Assembly: GCA_937875035.1 (NCBI GenBank)
Contig: CALNCF010000243.1
Coordinates: 1 to 6,961 of the forward strand
Length of the DNA stretch: 6,961 bases
Direction of reading: 5' to 3'
DNA from: an uncultured Sphingobacteriaceae bacterium
Lineage (GTDB): Bacteria > Bacteroidota > Bacteroidia > Sphingobacteriales > Sphingobacteriaceae
Below, piece after piece: positions 1 through 6,276 of the stretch. Position 1 is the stretch's first letter; each line of letters begins with the position of its first letter. The notes below the pieces were generated by a model, which was not told the origin of the DNA, made no database searches, and saw nothing but the letters and a program-made list of their open reading frames with translations. A program made the translations under genes and the position numbers.

Positions 1-40
1 GAATAATAAAATGCAGGCCTGGCAGTTTAAGACAATAGCA

Positions 41-93
41 AGCTTAGTTAAGATAAGTGGGTTTAGTAATAATTTAGTAGGTTTAGTTAGGTT
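41..93. repeat. Degenerate TTAGT-rich AT tract
   Basis: TTAGT occurs at 44-48, 63-67, 74-78 and 83-87. Within this the 8-mer GGTTTAGT occurs exactly at 60-67 and 80-87, 20 bp apart, about two helical turns. TTAGTTA occurs at 44-50 and 83-89. The tract ends directly at the base of the terminator at 94. It may be no more than a low-complexity AT-rich tail; alternatives are a binding site for a dimeric regulator or the 3' untranslated region of a gene to the left. The copies are visible; a function is not. Confidence 0.3.
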
Positions 94-130
94 AAAAGAA
101 TCCCGGGTTTATTCCCGGGATTCTTTTTTT
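94..130 (+). terminator. Strong rho-independent terminator
   Basis: A perfect 14-bp stem pairs 94-107 (AAAAGAATCCCGGG) with 114-127, closed by a 6-nt loop TTTATT. The U-tract, 124-130 as seven T, overlaps the base of the stem. On the plus strand it would end a transcript entering from left of the window. On the minus strand the same stem also finishes in four T, so it could work weakly in both directions and might back up termination of the GNAT gene. Confidence 0.85.
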
Positions 131-209
131 AGAAGAGAGACTACAGGAATGATTCTTGAATAAGAAGGAACAGGACTCTGCATCTGCCTGTTAATGTGGT
201 ATAGAGTCG
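131..209 (+). other. Spacer between two terminators, with local hairpin potential
   Basis: This stretch has no credible reading frame and no tRNA signature such as a GTTCGA T-loop. It can form a small hairpin at 153-166 (TTCTT, loop GAAT, AAGAA) and a second one pairing AACAGG (169-174) with CCTGTT (187-192). GACTCT (174-179) can instead pair with AGAGTC (203-208), which would compete with the second hairpin. With the terminator that follows, it could be a small RNA or simply the untranslated tail of read-through transcripts. I see no recognisable RNA family. Confidence 0.25.
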
Positions 210-241
210 GCGGGCTTACGAAGGTAAGCCCGCTTATTTTT
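210..241 (+). terminator. Rho-independent terminator next to the GNAT stop codon
   Basis: A perfect 10-bp stem pairs GCGGGCTTAC (210-219) with GTAAGCCCGC (224-233) around a GAAG tetraloop, followed by TTATTTTT (234-241). The T-tract lies on the plus-strand side, so the best reading is a terminator for plus-strand transcription from the left. It abuts the stop codon of the minus-strand GNAT gene. Read from that side the stem is preceded by an A-rich run but followed by GACTCT rather than T, so it would be a poorer terminator for that gene. Confidence 0.7.
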
Positions 242-726
242 CAGAGCTTTCGTCCGAGGATCACCAGGTCGTAAAACTGGCCATTCATTTCTGCTACCCC
301 GGGTAACCGGCCATAGGGTTCGAAACCATGCTTGCGGAAGAAACGTATGCTGGGTTCATTATGCCCGAAGATAAAGGCCAGCATGGTATGGATGCGAAGA
401 GTGGGAGCCTGCTCGAAGGCGTATTGGATGAATGCCTGCCCCACCTGCCTGTAACGGTATGCTTCATCTATATAGACCGAAATTTCCGCGGTTCCGGCGT
501 AAGCAGGCCGGCCATAGAAATTTTTAAAACTCATATAGCCTGTTACCTGTTCTGCATCGGTAGCAACCCATATCGGGCGCAGGGTATGATGAGCGGCAAA
601 CCATTCCAGCCGGCTTTTTGCGCTGGGAGGACTGGTATCCGCAGTCACCATGCCCGAAGGTATGGTCGCATTGTAAATACGGTTGATGGCGGGCAGGTCA
701 GCCTCGGTGGCCAGGCGTATATTCAT
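241..726 (-). CDS. GNAT family N-acetyltransferase (Pat/MnaT-like)
   Basis: This 161-residue single-domain protein is of usual length for the phosphinothricin/methionine-derivative acetyltransferase branch of GNAT enzymes, which move an acetyl group from acetyl-CoA to an amine, often of an amino acid analogue. Seen in the sequence: an N-terminal IRLATEADLPAINRIYN strand-helix; a central AEISVYID strand (residues 80-87) with the glutamate typical of the family; the acetyl-CoA loop at about 93-98 as RQVGQA, fitting Q/RxxGxG/A; and the C-terminal GHNEPSIRFFRKHGF block (121-135). The substrate cannot be told from sequence. Its start codon lies 59 bp from that of the divergent sensor kinase, so the two may share regulatory DNA. 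The start follows an A-rich leader without Shine-Dalgarno sequence. Family assignment is firm; the resistance-type function is only an analogy. Confidence 0.9.
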   Translation of the reverse strand: MNIRLATEADLPAINRIYNATIPSGMVTADTSPPSAKSRLEWFAAHHTLRPIWVATDAEQVTGYMSFKNFYGRPAYAGTAEISVYIDEAYRYRQVGQAFIQYAFEQAPTLRIHTMLAFIFGHNEPSIRFFRKHGFEPYGRLPGVAEMNGQFYDLVILGRKL

Positions 727-785
727 GTTTTTAAATTAGGATTTTTTAAAAGAAAAAGAAATATCTTTATATACCGATCGTTCCC
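727..785. promoter_or_regulatory. Divergent AT-rich promoter region, GNAT / sensor kinase
   Basis: These 59 bp separate two divergent start codons and must hold both promoters unless transcription enters from elsewhere. On the plus strand TATCTTTA (762-769) differs by one base from the Bacteroidota -7 element TAnnTTTG, with a T-run at 742-747 near where the -33 TTTG would lie. No clear Shine-Dalgarno sequence precedes the kinase ATG; the GNAT leader on the minus strand is A-rich (AATTTAAAAAC before ATG). That it is a promoter region follows from the layout; the exact elements are a guess. Confidence 0.4.
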
Positions 786-3425
786 ATGAACCAGCATACC
801 ATTAACCCGGTGCACTCGCTGCGCCGTAGCTATATCCTCGCCAGCTCACTCATGGTGATCCTGGTACTGGTTTGCGTGCTGGTGGTGAACCGGTCTATCA
901 GGCATCGCATCTCCGATGCCGAGATGATGAATGTGATAGGAAGACAACGGGTCCTCTGCATCGGCATCAATCAAAGCCTTAAAGTACTTACCCGTACCGA
1001 TATACCTGAACGGGAGCCATTGCGACTCCACCTGGCCCAGCTTATAAAGCTTTGGGAAGAGAACCAGGACTGGCTGCTTGATCCCGATCGTGAGAAGCAA
1101 AGCATCTTTATGGATGACATCTTCTTCCGCAGCCTGATCAACCAGTCGCATGCCTCATACGTGATCCTGGAGCAAGCGGCGTATGAAGCTACGGCTAATT
1201 CGGATCCCGCGAATGTAAGCGTACAGCAGCGCATCTTCCAGGAAAATTTCTCCCGTTATCTCTATACCATCAACAGGGCTGCTACCTATGCCAGCCGGGC
1301 AAACATCAGCGATATGCAAAGCCTTTCTGCGGTGGTATGGCTCATGGGCAGCATATTTCTTATGGTGATCCTGGTGCAGATCGTTGTGGTCTTCCGGCCG
1401 GCGCTTCTTAGCCTGAAAGCTTATTTCAACTCTTCCGAAACATATGCGGAAGACTTGTCCCATTCCCTCGACCAGGTGAACAGCCTGTACCAGGACGCGC
1501 CCTGCAGCTATTACAGCCTGAGTGTCGACGGCATCTTCCTGAAAGTGAACCATACCTTTGTGATGCTCACCGGCTATGAAGAAGAAGAGCTGGTCGGCAA
1601 GATGAAGTTCTCCCGCCTGGTCACTCCCGAATCGGAAGAGAAGCTGTCGTTCTATCATTCGCTGCTCCTGGCCAATGGCTATATCAACGATATCCGGATC
1701 GATTTTATCCGGAAGGATGGAAGCATCCTGCCCGCCCTGTTAAATACCCGCGTGGAAACCGACCCCGTAAGCGGCCGGGTGCTGGTGTATAACACCACCA
1801 TGACCGACCGCACGGTGCAGAAGCAGTACGAGGATGACCTGATGGAAGCGAAGAACAAGGCCGAAATGGCGAATGTTGCCAAGTCGCAGTTCCTGGCAAC
1901 CATCAGCCATGAGATCCGCACACCGATGAACGGTGTGATTGGGATGACGAGCCTGCTCGGTACGACTAAGCTCAGCCCGGAACAAAGGGAATATGTGAAT
2001 TCCTTAAGGATCAGCGGGGAGAACCTGCTCACCCTGGTGAATGATATCCTCGACTTTTCGAACATCGAATCAAACAAGATCGAGCTTGAAGAGATGAACT
2101 TCAATCTGTTCGAGCTCATCGAACAGAATTTCGACCTGATGGCGCCGAACTTTACCCGTAAAGACATCGACCTGGTCTACGAAATAGACCCGGCCGTGCC
2201 TCTTTGCTTAACAGGCGATACCACACGCATCGGGCAGGTATTGGTCAACCTCATATCCAATGCTGTTAAGTTCACCGAACGCGGGTATGTTTCCCTGAAG
2301 GTGAGATCCCTGGGGGAAGTGAATAAGCATATCAGGTTAGAGTTTGAAGTAAGCGATACCGGGATCGGTATTCCAAAGGATAAATTCGACCTCTTGTTCA
2401 AGGTGTTTTCGCAGGTCGATTCTTCGAACAAGCGAAGCTTCGGAGGTACGGGTCTTGGCCTTGCCATCTGCAGACGTTTGGTTGAAGTAATGGGCGGACA
2501 GATCTCTGTGAAAAGCGAAGAGGGCAAGGGCTCTGCTTTTACCTTCAGCGTGTTGCTCAAGAAGAATGACGAGATCGCTCAGTCGGAGATCTTCAGCAGC
2601 GTACCCGCGCTTAAAGATGTGAAGGTCGTGATGCTGGACGATAACCCCGCGCATCTTTCGGTATTTAAGAATTATATGCAGCGCTGGGGATTGCAGGTCT
2701 ATACGGCTTCCGGGCTTCAGCAGGCAATTGAGCTGGCCGAAGCAAACCAGCCCGACCTGGTTATCGTAGATAGCAGGGAAGGGCATAAGCCGGGCCTGGA
2801 ATTTGCGAGGGCAATGCCGGCTTCCGTACATAAGATACTGCTCACCAACCATGAGCACAGGGTACACATGAACGCTGCCGATGAATCTGTTTTCCGTGCC
2901 ATTATTGAAAAGCCATTAAAAGTAAGCAGCCTGCGAAACCTGCTGCTCGATATATTTTCCGCTAAAACTACAAAACGAGAATCCCCGTCCGCTACAATGA
3001 ACTCTACTACCGATTATCAACAACTGCCCGTTAACATCCTGGTTGCCGAAGACAACAACATCAACCAGATGCTCATCACCCGGATCCTTGAAAAGCTCGG
3101 CTACCAGGCCGATGTCGCTTCGAACGGGAAAGAAGCCGTAGACGCGCTTGAACGCCAGAAGTATCACCTCATCTTTATGGATGTGCAGATGCCCGATATG
3201 GATGGGCTGGAAGCTACCCGCGAGATCTGCGCTAAGTATGCCGAGGCCGCGCGCCCGGTGATCATTGCCCTGACTGCGAATGCCCTGCCCGACGATATGG
3301 CCGAATGCATGGCTGCCGGTATGAACGATTACATGAGCAAGCCCTTCAAGCTGCCGGAGCTGATAGAAAAGCTGGAGAAATGGAAGGATACCCTGGCCGC
3401 GAAGATAGAGGCAGGGAAGGCTTAG
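786..3425 (+). CDS. Membrane hybrid sensor histidine kinase: PilJ-like sensor, PAS, HisKA, HATPase, two receivers
   Basis: This 879-residue membrane sensor autophosphorylates a histidine and passes the phosphate to its own receivers. Membrane helices at about 15-36 and 182-203 enclose a helical periplasmic domain of some 145 residues. Its start, NVIGRQRVLCIGINQ (49-63), resembles the P-box-like GRQRMLSQR motif of PilJ and NarX/NarQ sensors. A PAS domain (about 232-343) follows without an obvious HAMP, then a short coiled coil (341-366). HisKA carries the phospho-acceptor H375 in SHEIRTPMNG. The HATPase domain shows the N-box (N488, N492), DTGIGIP (524-530) and GGTGLGLA (553-560). Receiver 1 (about 611-724) keeps D618/D619, D662, T687 and K709 but has lost the MPxMDG loop. 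Receiver 2 (about 749-865) is canonical, with E755/D756, D799, T830 and K852. There is no Hpt or DNA-binding domain, and no response regulator is adjacent. The signal is unknown. The start is chosen because the first membrane helix follows directly. Confidence 0.93.
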   Translation: MNQHTINPVHSLRRSYILASSLMVILVLVCVLVVNRSIRHRISDAEMMNVIGRQRVLCIGINQSLKVLTRTDIPEREPLRLHLAQLIKLWEENQDWLLDPDREKQSIFMDDIFFRSLINQSHASYVILEQAAYEATANSDPANVSVQQRIFQENFSRYLYTINRAATYASRANISDMQSLSAVVWLMGSIFLMVILVQIVVVFRPALLSLKAYFNSSETYAEDLSHSLDQVNSLYQDAPCSYYSLSVDGIFLKVNHTFVMLTGYEEEELVGKMKFSRLVTPESEEKLSFYHSLLLANGYINDIRIDFIRKDGSILPALLNTRVETDPVSGRVLVYNTTMTDRTVQKQYEDDLMEAKNKAEMANVAKSQFLATISHEIRTPMNGVIGMTSLLGTTKLSPEQREYVNSLRISGENLLTLVNDILDFSNIESNKIELEEMNFNLFELIEQNFDLMAPNFTRKDIDLVYEIDPAVPLCLTGDTTRIGQVLVNLISNAVKFTERGYVSLKVRSLGEVNKHIRLEFEVSDTGIGIPKDKFDLLFKVFSQVDSSNKRSFGGTGLGLAICRRLVEVMGGQISVKSEEGKGSAFTFSVLLKKNDEIAQSEIFSSVPALKDVKVVMLDDNPAHLSVFKNYMQRWGLQVYTASGLQQAIELAEANQPDLVIVDSREGHKPGLEFARAMPASVHKILLTNHEHRVHMNAADESVFRAIIEKPLKVSSLRNLLLDIFSAKTTKRESPSATMNSTTDYQQLPVNILVAEDNNINQMLITRILEKLGYQADVASNGKEAVDALERQKYHLIFMDVQMPDMDGLEATREICAKYAEAARPVIIALTANALPDDMAECMAAGMNDYMSKPFKLPELIEKLEKWKDTLAAKIEAGKA

Positions 3426-4591
3426 CGGTCTACTTCGCCTAATACGATATCGATGGAGCCCAGGATGGCGATCAGGTCGGAGATCATCACACCCTTTGCC
3501 AGCTCGGGCAGTACCGAAAGGTTGGAGAAGCTGGCCGAACGTGCCTTGCAACGGAACGGAATCTCCGTTTTTCCATCAGCAATAAAATAATAGCCCAGCT
3601 CACCCTTGGGTATTTCACCCCGGATATAGAAGTCCTGCGCTTTCGGAATACATTTTTTAGGCATCTTCGCCCTCGGGTCGAAATCAGGGCTGCGTTTCAG
3701 ATCTTTTTGCAGGCGTTCCACGCACTGCTCAATAATCTTCAGCGATTCGCGCATCTCCTGCACCCGTACCCAGTAACGATCCCAGCAATCGCCGGTAGTT
3801 CCGGCAATACCCTTGCCGGCAGGAATATCGAAATCAAGCTCCGGGTAGACCGAATAATTGTCGACGCGGCGCAGGTCCCACTTCAGCCCTGAACCTCTCA
3901 GCATGGGTCCTGAGCAGCCGTAATTGATGGCTACATTCAGCGGCAGCACACCCACGTTCGCTGTACGGTTCACAAAGATGCTATTCTCTGTGAGGATGGT
4001 ATCCAGCTCGTCGATCTTCGGGCGGAAATAATCCACGAATTCCTTGCAGCGGTCTTCGAAGCCCACCGGGATATCGAAAAATAATCCGCCTACCCAGATA
4101 TAGTTATAGAGCAGCCGTGCGCCGGATGCCCATTCGAACATGTTCATGATGTGCTCGCGGTCGCGGAAGCACCAGAAGAAGGGAGTCCAGGCACCGATAT
4201 CCATGCCGTAGGTTCCGATCGCTACCAGGTGGGAAGCGATACGGTTCAGCTCGCATACCAGCACGCGGATGTACTCTACCCGTTTCGGAATTTCCTTGTC
4301 GATGCCTAACATACGTTCCACCCCCATCACGAAAACATGGTCATTGTTCATCGAGGTGAGATAATCCATGCGGTCGGCAAAGGGAATGATCTGGCCGTAG
4401 CTCAGCTTTTCCGCGTGCTTCTCGAAGCAGCGGTGTAGGTAGCCGATGTGTGGGACACAATCCTTCACGATCTCTCCATCAGTGAGCAGCTCCAGGCGCA
4501 GCACCCCGTGCATGGAAGGGTGCTGAGGACCCATATTCAGGATCATCTCTTCACTTTTTAAGGTCGATATGTCGGTCTTGAGCTCTGCCAT
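3422..4591 (-). CDS. nuoD: NADH-quinone oxidoreductase subunit D (49-kDa type)
   Basis: NuoD is the 49-kDa-type subunit of the peripheral arm of complex I on the cytoplasmic side; with NuoB it forms the quinone reduction site next to the terminal cluster N2. At 389 residues it is full length. Seen here: GPQHPSMHGVLRL (21-33), PHIGYLHRCFEK (47-58), RMDYL (74-78), a central GPMLRGSGLKWDLR block, GDCWDRYWVRVQEMRES, and the C-terminal ISDLIAILGSIDIVLGEVDR typical of the family end. By alignment from memory, H28 and Y77 correspond to quinone-site residues His38 and Tyr87 of Thermus Nqo4. It starts 18 bp after nuoC with only a weak GGAA upstream. Its stop overlaps that of the convergent kinase by 4 bp. 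It is a separate NuoD, not a NuoCD fusion. nuoE and later genes do not follow. Confidence 0.97.
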   Translation of the reverse strand: MAELKTDISTLKSEEMILNMGPQHPSMHGVLRLELLTDGEIVKDCVPHIGYLHRCFEKHAEKLSYGQIIPFADRMDYLTSMNNDHVFVMGVERMLGIDKEIPKRVEYIRVLVCELNRIASHLVAIGTYGMDIGAWTPFFWCFRDREHIMNMFEWASGARLLYNYIWVGGLFFDIPVGFEDRCKEFVDYFRPKIDELDTILTENSIFVNRTANVGVLPLNVAINYGCSGPMLRGSGLKWDLRRVDNYSVYPELDFDIPAGKGIAGTTGDCWDRYWVRVQEMRESLKIIEQCVERLQKDLKRSPDFDPRAKMPKKCIPKAQDFYIRGEIPKGELGYYFIADGKTEIPFRCKARSASFSNLSVLPELAKGVMISDLIAILGSIDIVLGEVDR

Positions 4592-4609
4592 GGTATTCCG
4601 CTGATGGAC

Positions 4610-5113
4610 TTAAAAATCAATTTTGATCCCCTGGTAAGTCTCGGCGGTCTTGTAATCCTTTCGCAGAGGGTGCCCTTCCCAGTCGGCCGGGCAAAGAATC
4701 CTGCGCAGGTCGGGATGATCCTGGAACCGGATACCGAAAAGGTCGAAGGCTTCCCGTTCGTGCCAGTCGGCGCTCTTCCACACGTTGACGGTGGTCGGGA
4801 CTTCCGGCATGTGCCCGCTCTCGCGGTCGAAGGGGAATCTCACTTTCAGGGTAAGCTGTGTTTTATAAGGGATAGAGGCCAGGTGATAGACCACACCCAT
4901 GGCTGCTTGTTCTGTGCCGTAATCGACGCCGGAGAGGCTGGATAAAAAGTCGTAATAGGTATCAGGGTGATCGCGCAGCAGCAGGCATACCTCCGCGATC
5001 CGTTCGGTACGGATCGTAAGCGATGGCTGCAATTGTGCAGCGTCTTCCGCTACGATCGTATCTGATCCCAGGGTAACGCTGATAAGCTGTCTGGCTGTTT
5101 CAAAATGATTCAC
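4610..5113 (-). CDS. nuoC: NADH-quinone oxidoreductase subunit C (30-kDa type)
   Basis: NuoC is the 30-kDa-type subunit of the complex I peripheral arm; it binds NuoD and carries no cofactor. Its 167 residues match the short stand-alone form of the family. The diagnostic C-terminal signature is intact: SADWHEREAFDLFGIRF followed by HPDLRRIL and GHPLRKDY (about residues 114-153). The N-terminal half is more variable, with FLSSLSGVDYG (56-66) as the recognisable core. Translation starts at GTG (5111-5113), chosen because AAGGAG lies six bases upstream. It is preceded by pdxH at 27 bp and followed by nuoD at 18 bp, so co-transcription is likely. nuoA and nuoB, which commonly precede nuoC, are not here. 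Confidence 0.95.
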   Translation of the reverse strand: MNHFETARQLISVTLGSDTIVAEDAAQLQPSLTIRTERIAEVCLLLRDHPDTYYDFLSSLSGVDYGTEQAAMGVVYHLASIPYKTQLTLKVRFPFDRESGHMPEVPTTVNVWKSADWHEREAFDLFGIRFQDHPDLRRILCPADWEGHPLRKDYKTAETYQGIKIDF

Positions 5114-5119
5114 CTTGAT

Positions 5120-5125
5120 CTCCTT
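5120..5125 (-). promoter_or_regulatory. Strong Shine-Dalgarno site deciding the nuoC GTG start
   Basis: Read on the minus strand, AAAAAAGGAG is followed by the 6-nt spacer ATCAAG and then GTG. This is close to ideal anti-16S pairing and spacing. It supports GTG as the start of nuoC and stands out because the other genes in this window lack such a site. Confidence 0.75.
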
Positions 5126-5140
5126 TTTTAGAGCTGAATA

Positions 5141-5794
5141 TTATGGCGCGAGGCGTTCGATCTTCCATTTACCTTTTTCCATTAACACATAATGCAAACG
5201 GTCGTGCAAACGGTTCTCGCGGCCCTGCCAGAACTCCACGCTGATCGGCTCCAGGAGGAAACCGCCCCAGTGCGCCGGCTTCGGGACCTCCTTGCCTTCG
5301 TATTTCTTTGTGTTCTGCTCCGTTGCGATCTCCAGCACCTCGCGGTTCGGGATCACCTGGCTTTGCGGGGAAGAGATCGCGCTGATCTGGCTTCCTGCCG
5401 GACGGCTGTGAAAATACGCTTCAGATTCTTCTTTACTTATTTTGATGATCTTTCCTTCAATGCGTACCTGGCGCTCTAGCTCCGGCCAGAAGATCACCAC
5501 GGATGCCCATGGATTTTTGGCCAGCTCTTTTCCTTTACGGCTCAGGTAATTCGTGTAGAAGGAGATGCCACGCTTGTCGATACCCTTCAGAAGGACGATC
5601 CGTGCCGATGGCTTTCCGTCCTTGGTAGCTGTGGCAAGCGTCATGGCATTCGGTTCAAGAACCTCTGCTTTCAGGGCTTCTTCAAACCAGGCTTCAAATT
5701 GATTAAATGGGTTAGGGGATACCTCTTTTTCGGAAAGCTTTTCGTTCTGGTACTCTTTCCGCAGGTTTTCGATCGTTTCTTTTTCTAATGCCAT
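5141..5794 (-). CDS. pdxH: Pyridoxamine/pyridoxine 5'-phosphate oxidase
   Basis: PdxH is a cytoplasmic FMN enzyme that oxidises pyridoxine or pyridoxamine 5'-phosphate to pyridoxal 5'-phosphate with oxygen, the last step of vitamin B6 synthesis and salvage. The 217 residues are the usual length. Seen: the N-terminal LRKEY helix; PNPFNQFEAWFEEA (27-40); the FMN segments SARIVLLKG (63-71), FYTNYLSRKG (79-88) and ERQVRIEG (107-114); YFHSRPAGSQISA (127-139), holding substrate-phosphate contacts; and the family signature VEFWQGRENRLHDR (186-199), with R195 and H197 at the pyridoxal phosphate site. It sits 35 bp after a small unknown gene and 27 bp before nuoC. A TAGATTTG sequence (5802-5809, minus strand) matches the Bacteroidota -7 consensus but lies only 7 bp from ATG and lacks a clear -33 partner. 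Confidence 0.97.
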   Translation of the reverse strand: MALEKETIENLRKEYQNEKLSEKEVSPNPFNQFEAWFEEALKAEVLEPNAMTLATATKDGKPSARIVLLKGIDKRGISFYTNYLSRKGKELAKNPWASVVIFWPELERQVRIEGKIIKISKEESEAYFHSRPAGSQISAISSPQSQVIPNREVLEIATEQNTKKYEGKEVPKPAHWGGFLLEPISVEFWQGRENRLHDRLHYVLMEKGKWKIERLAP

Positions 5795-5829
5795 AGCATT
5801 GCAAATCTACTATAAAATATGATGGGGAT

Positions 5830-6144
5830 TTACTTATTCCGGTAAAGATTTCTCCAGTATAATTTTTCCTGCAGCTTTTTCAGGATGAGCTCAGCGAGCA
5901 GCAATGCCGACTCCTTTTCGCCCATCGCCATACGCACATCTTTTTCCGCCACATCGATGCGGTACAGGGTAGCATACAGCAGCTGCCTGTTCTCGCGGAT
6001 CATCACGTCGATCCTTTGCGCGAGCGCGTCGCGCAGGGCCTCGTATCCGAAATCATCTGTGGTGATCAGCCCGGTGGTATCGATCTGGAGCTGCGCGCGT
6101 AATTGCTCATCAAGCTCTTTGGGGTTCGGTTCGGGTTTATGCAT
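5830..6144 (-). CDS. Small helical protein of unknown function, upstream of pdxH
   Basis: I do not recognise this 104-residue protein as a named family. The first 30 residues are polar and rich in proline and glutamate (MHKPEPNPKELDEQL). From about residue 31, DDFGYEALRDALAQRIDVMIRE leads into LLYATLYRIDVAEK (55-68) and a C-terminal helix (76-93) ending in a basic, aromatic tail. It has no cysteine, signal peptide or membrane segment, so it is probably a soluble cytoplasmic helical protein. The YRIDVAEK core recalls small uncharacterised proteins I associate with Bacteroidota genomes, but that is memory rather than a search. It is the first gene of the tight run leading into pdxH, nuoC and nuoD. 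An in-frame TGA lies ten codons upstream with no intervening ATG, so the start is well bounded. Confidence 0.75.
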   Translation of the reverse strand: MHKPEPNPKELDEQLRAQLQIDTTGLITTDDFGYEALRDALAQRIDVMIRENRQLLYATLYRIDVAEKDVRMAMGEKESALLLAELILKKLQEKLYWRNLYRNK

Positions 6145-6276
6145 GATGCCGGAATGGTAATTAATGGTTTCTCATGGATGACGGATGTTTATTATACGGA
6201 TCTCCGGTGAGTATTTTGCCTGTAAAAAACATTCATTCTCAGCGAAAATATGCAAATTTGGGTAAGGTTCATTTGT
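6145..6276. promoter_or_regulatory. Divergent promoter region, small unknown gene / yqgE
   Basis: This spacer separates two divergent genes and should carry both promoters. On the minus strand TATAAT (6191-6196) could be a -10 element, but no TTGACA-like partner is at proper distance. On the plus strand CAAATTTG (6253-6260) differs by one base from TAnnTTTG and would suit transcription starting just before the ATG at 6277. ACGGAT is repeated at 6181-6186 and 6196-6201. None of these is strong enough to call precisely. Confidence 0.3.

Noticed and set aside
11..163. Plus-strand 50-codon reading frame beginning MQAWQFKTIA, open to the left edge
   Set aside because: It runs straight through the strong terminator hairpin, is AT-rich and repetitive, and resembles no family. 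A truncated gene end cannot be fully excluded because the frame is open at the window edge.
131..209. tRNA between the two terminators
   Set aside because: The length is right, but there is no T-loop signature, no acceptor-stem complementarity and no CCA-type end.
328..789. 153-residue plus-strand frame opposite the GNAT gene
   Set aside because: It mirrors a clear GNAT gene on the other strand and has no domain character.
1155..3551. Run of long minus-strand frames opposite the sensor kinase (1155-1658, 1679-2167, 2337-2867, 2916-3551)
   Set aside because: The plus strand encodes an unbroken, fully recognisable kinase. Long antisense frames are expected from its GC-rich third positions.
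4604..5479. Plus-strand frames opposite nuoC and pdxH (4604-4945, 5192-5479)
   Set aside because: They lie opposite strongly conserved genes and show no family motifs.
5802..5809. TAGATTTG as a separate pdxH promoter
   Set aside because: It matches the Bacteroidota -7 consensus, but it is only 7 bp from the ATG and has no TTTG at the -33 position, so it would give a nearly leaderless message. I left it as a remark under pdxH.
6250..6276. Upstream ATG at 6250 as the yqgE start
   Set aside because: The added residues MQIWVRFIC do not resemble the family N-terminus, and the ATG at 6277 has a better placed purine-rich leader.
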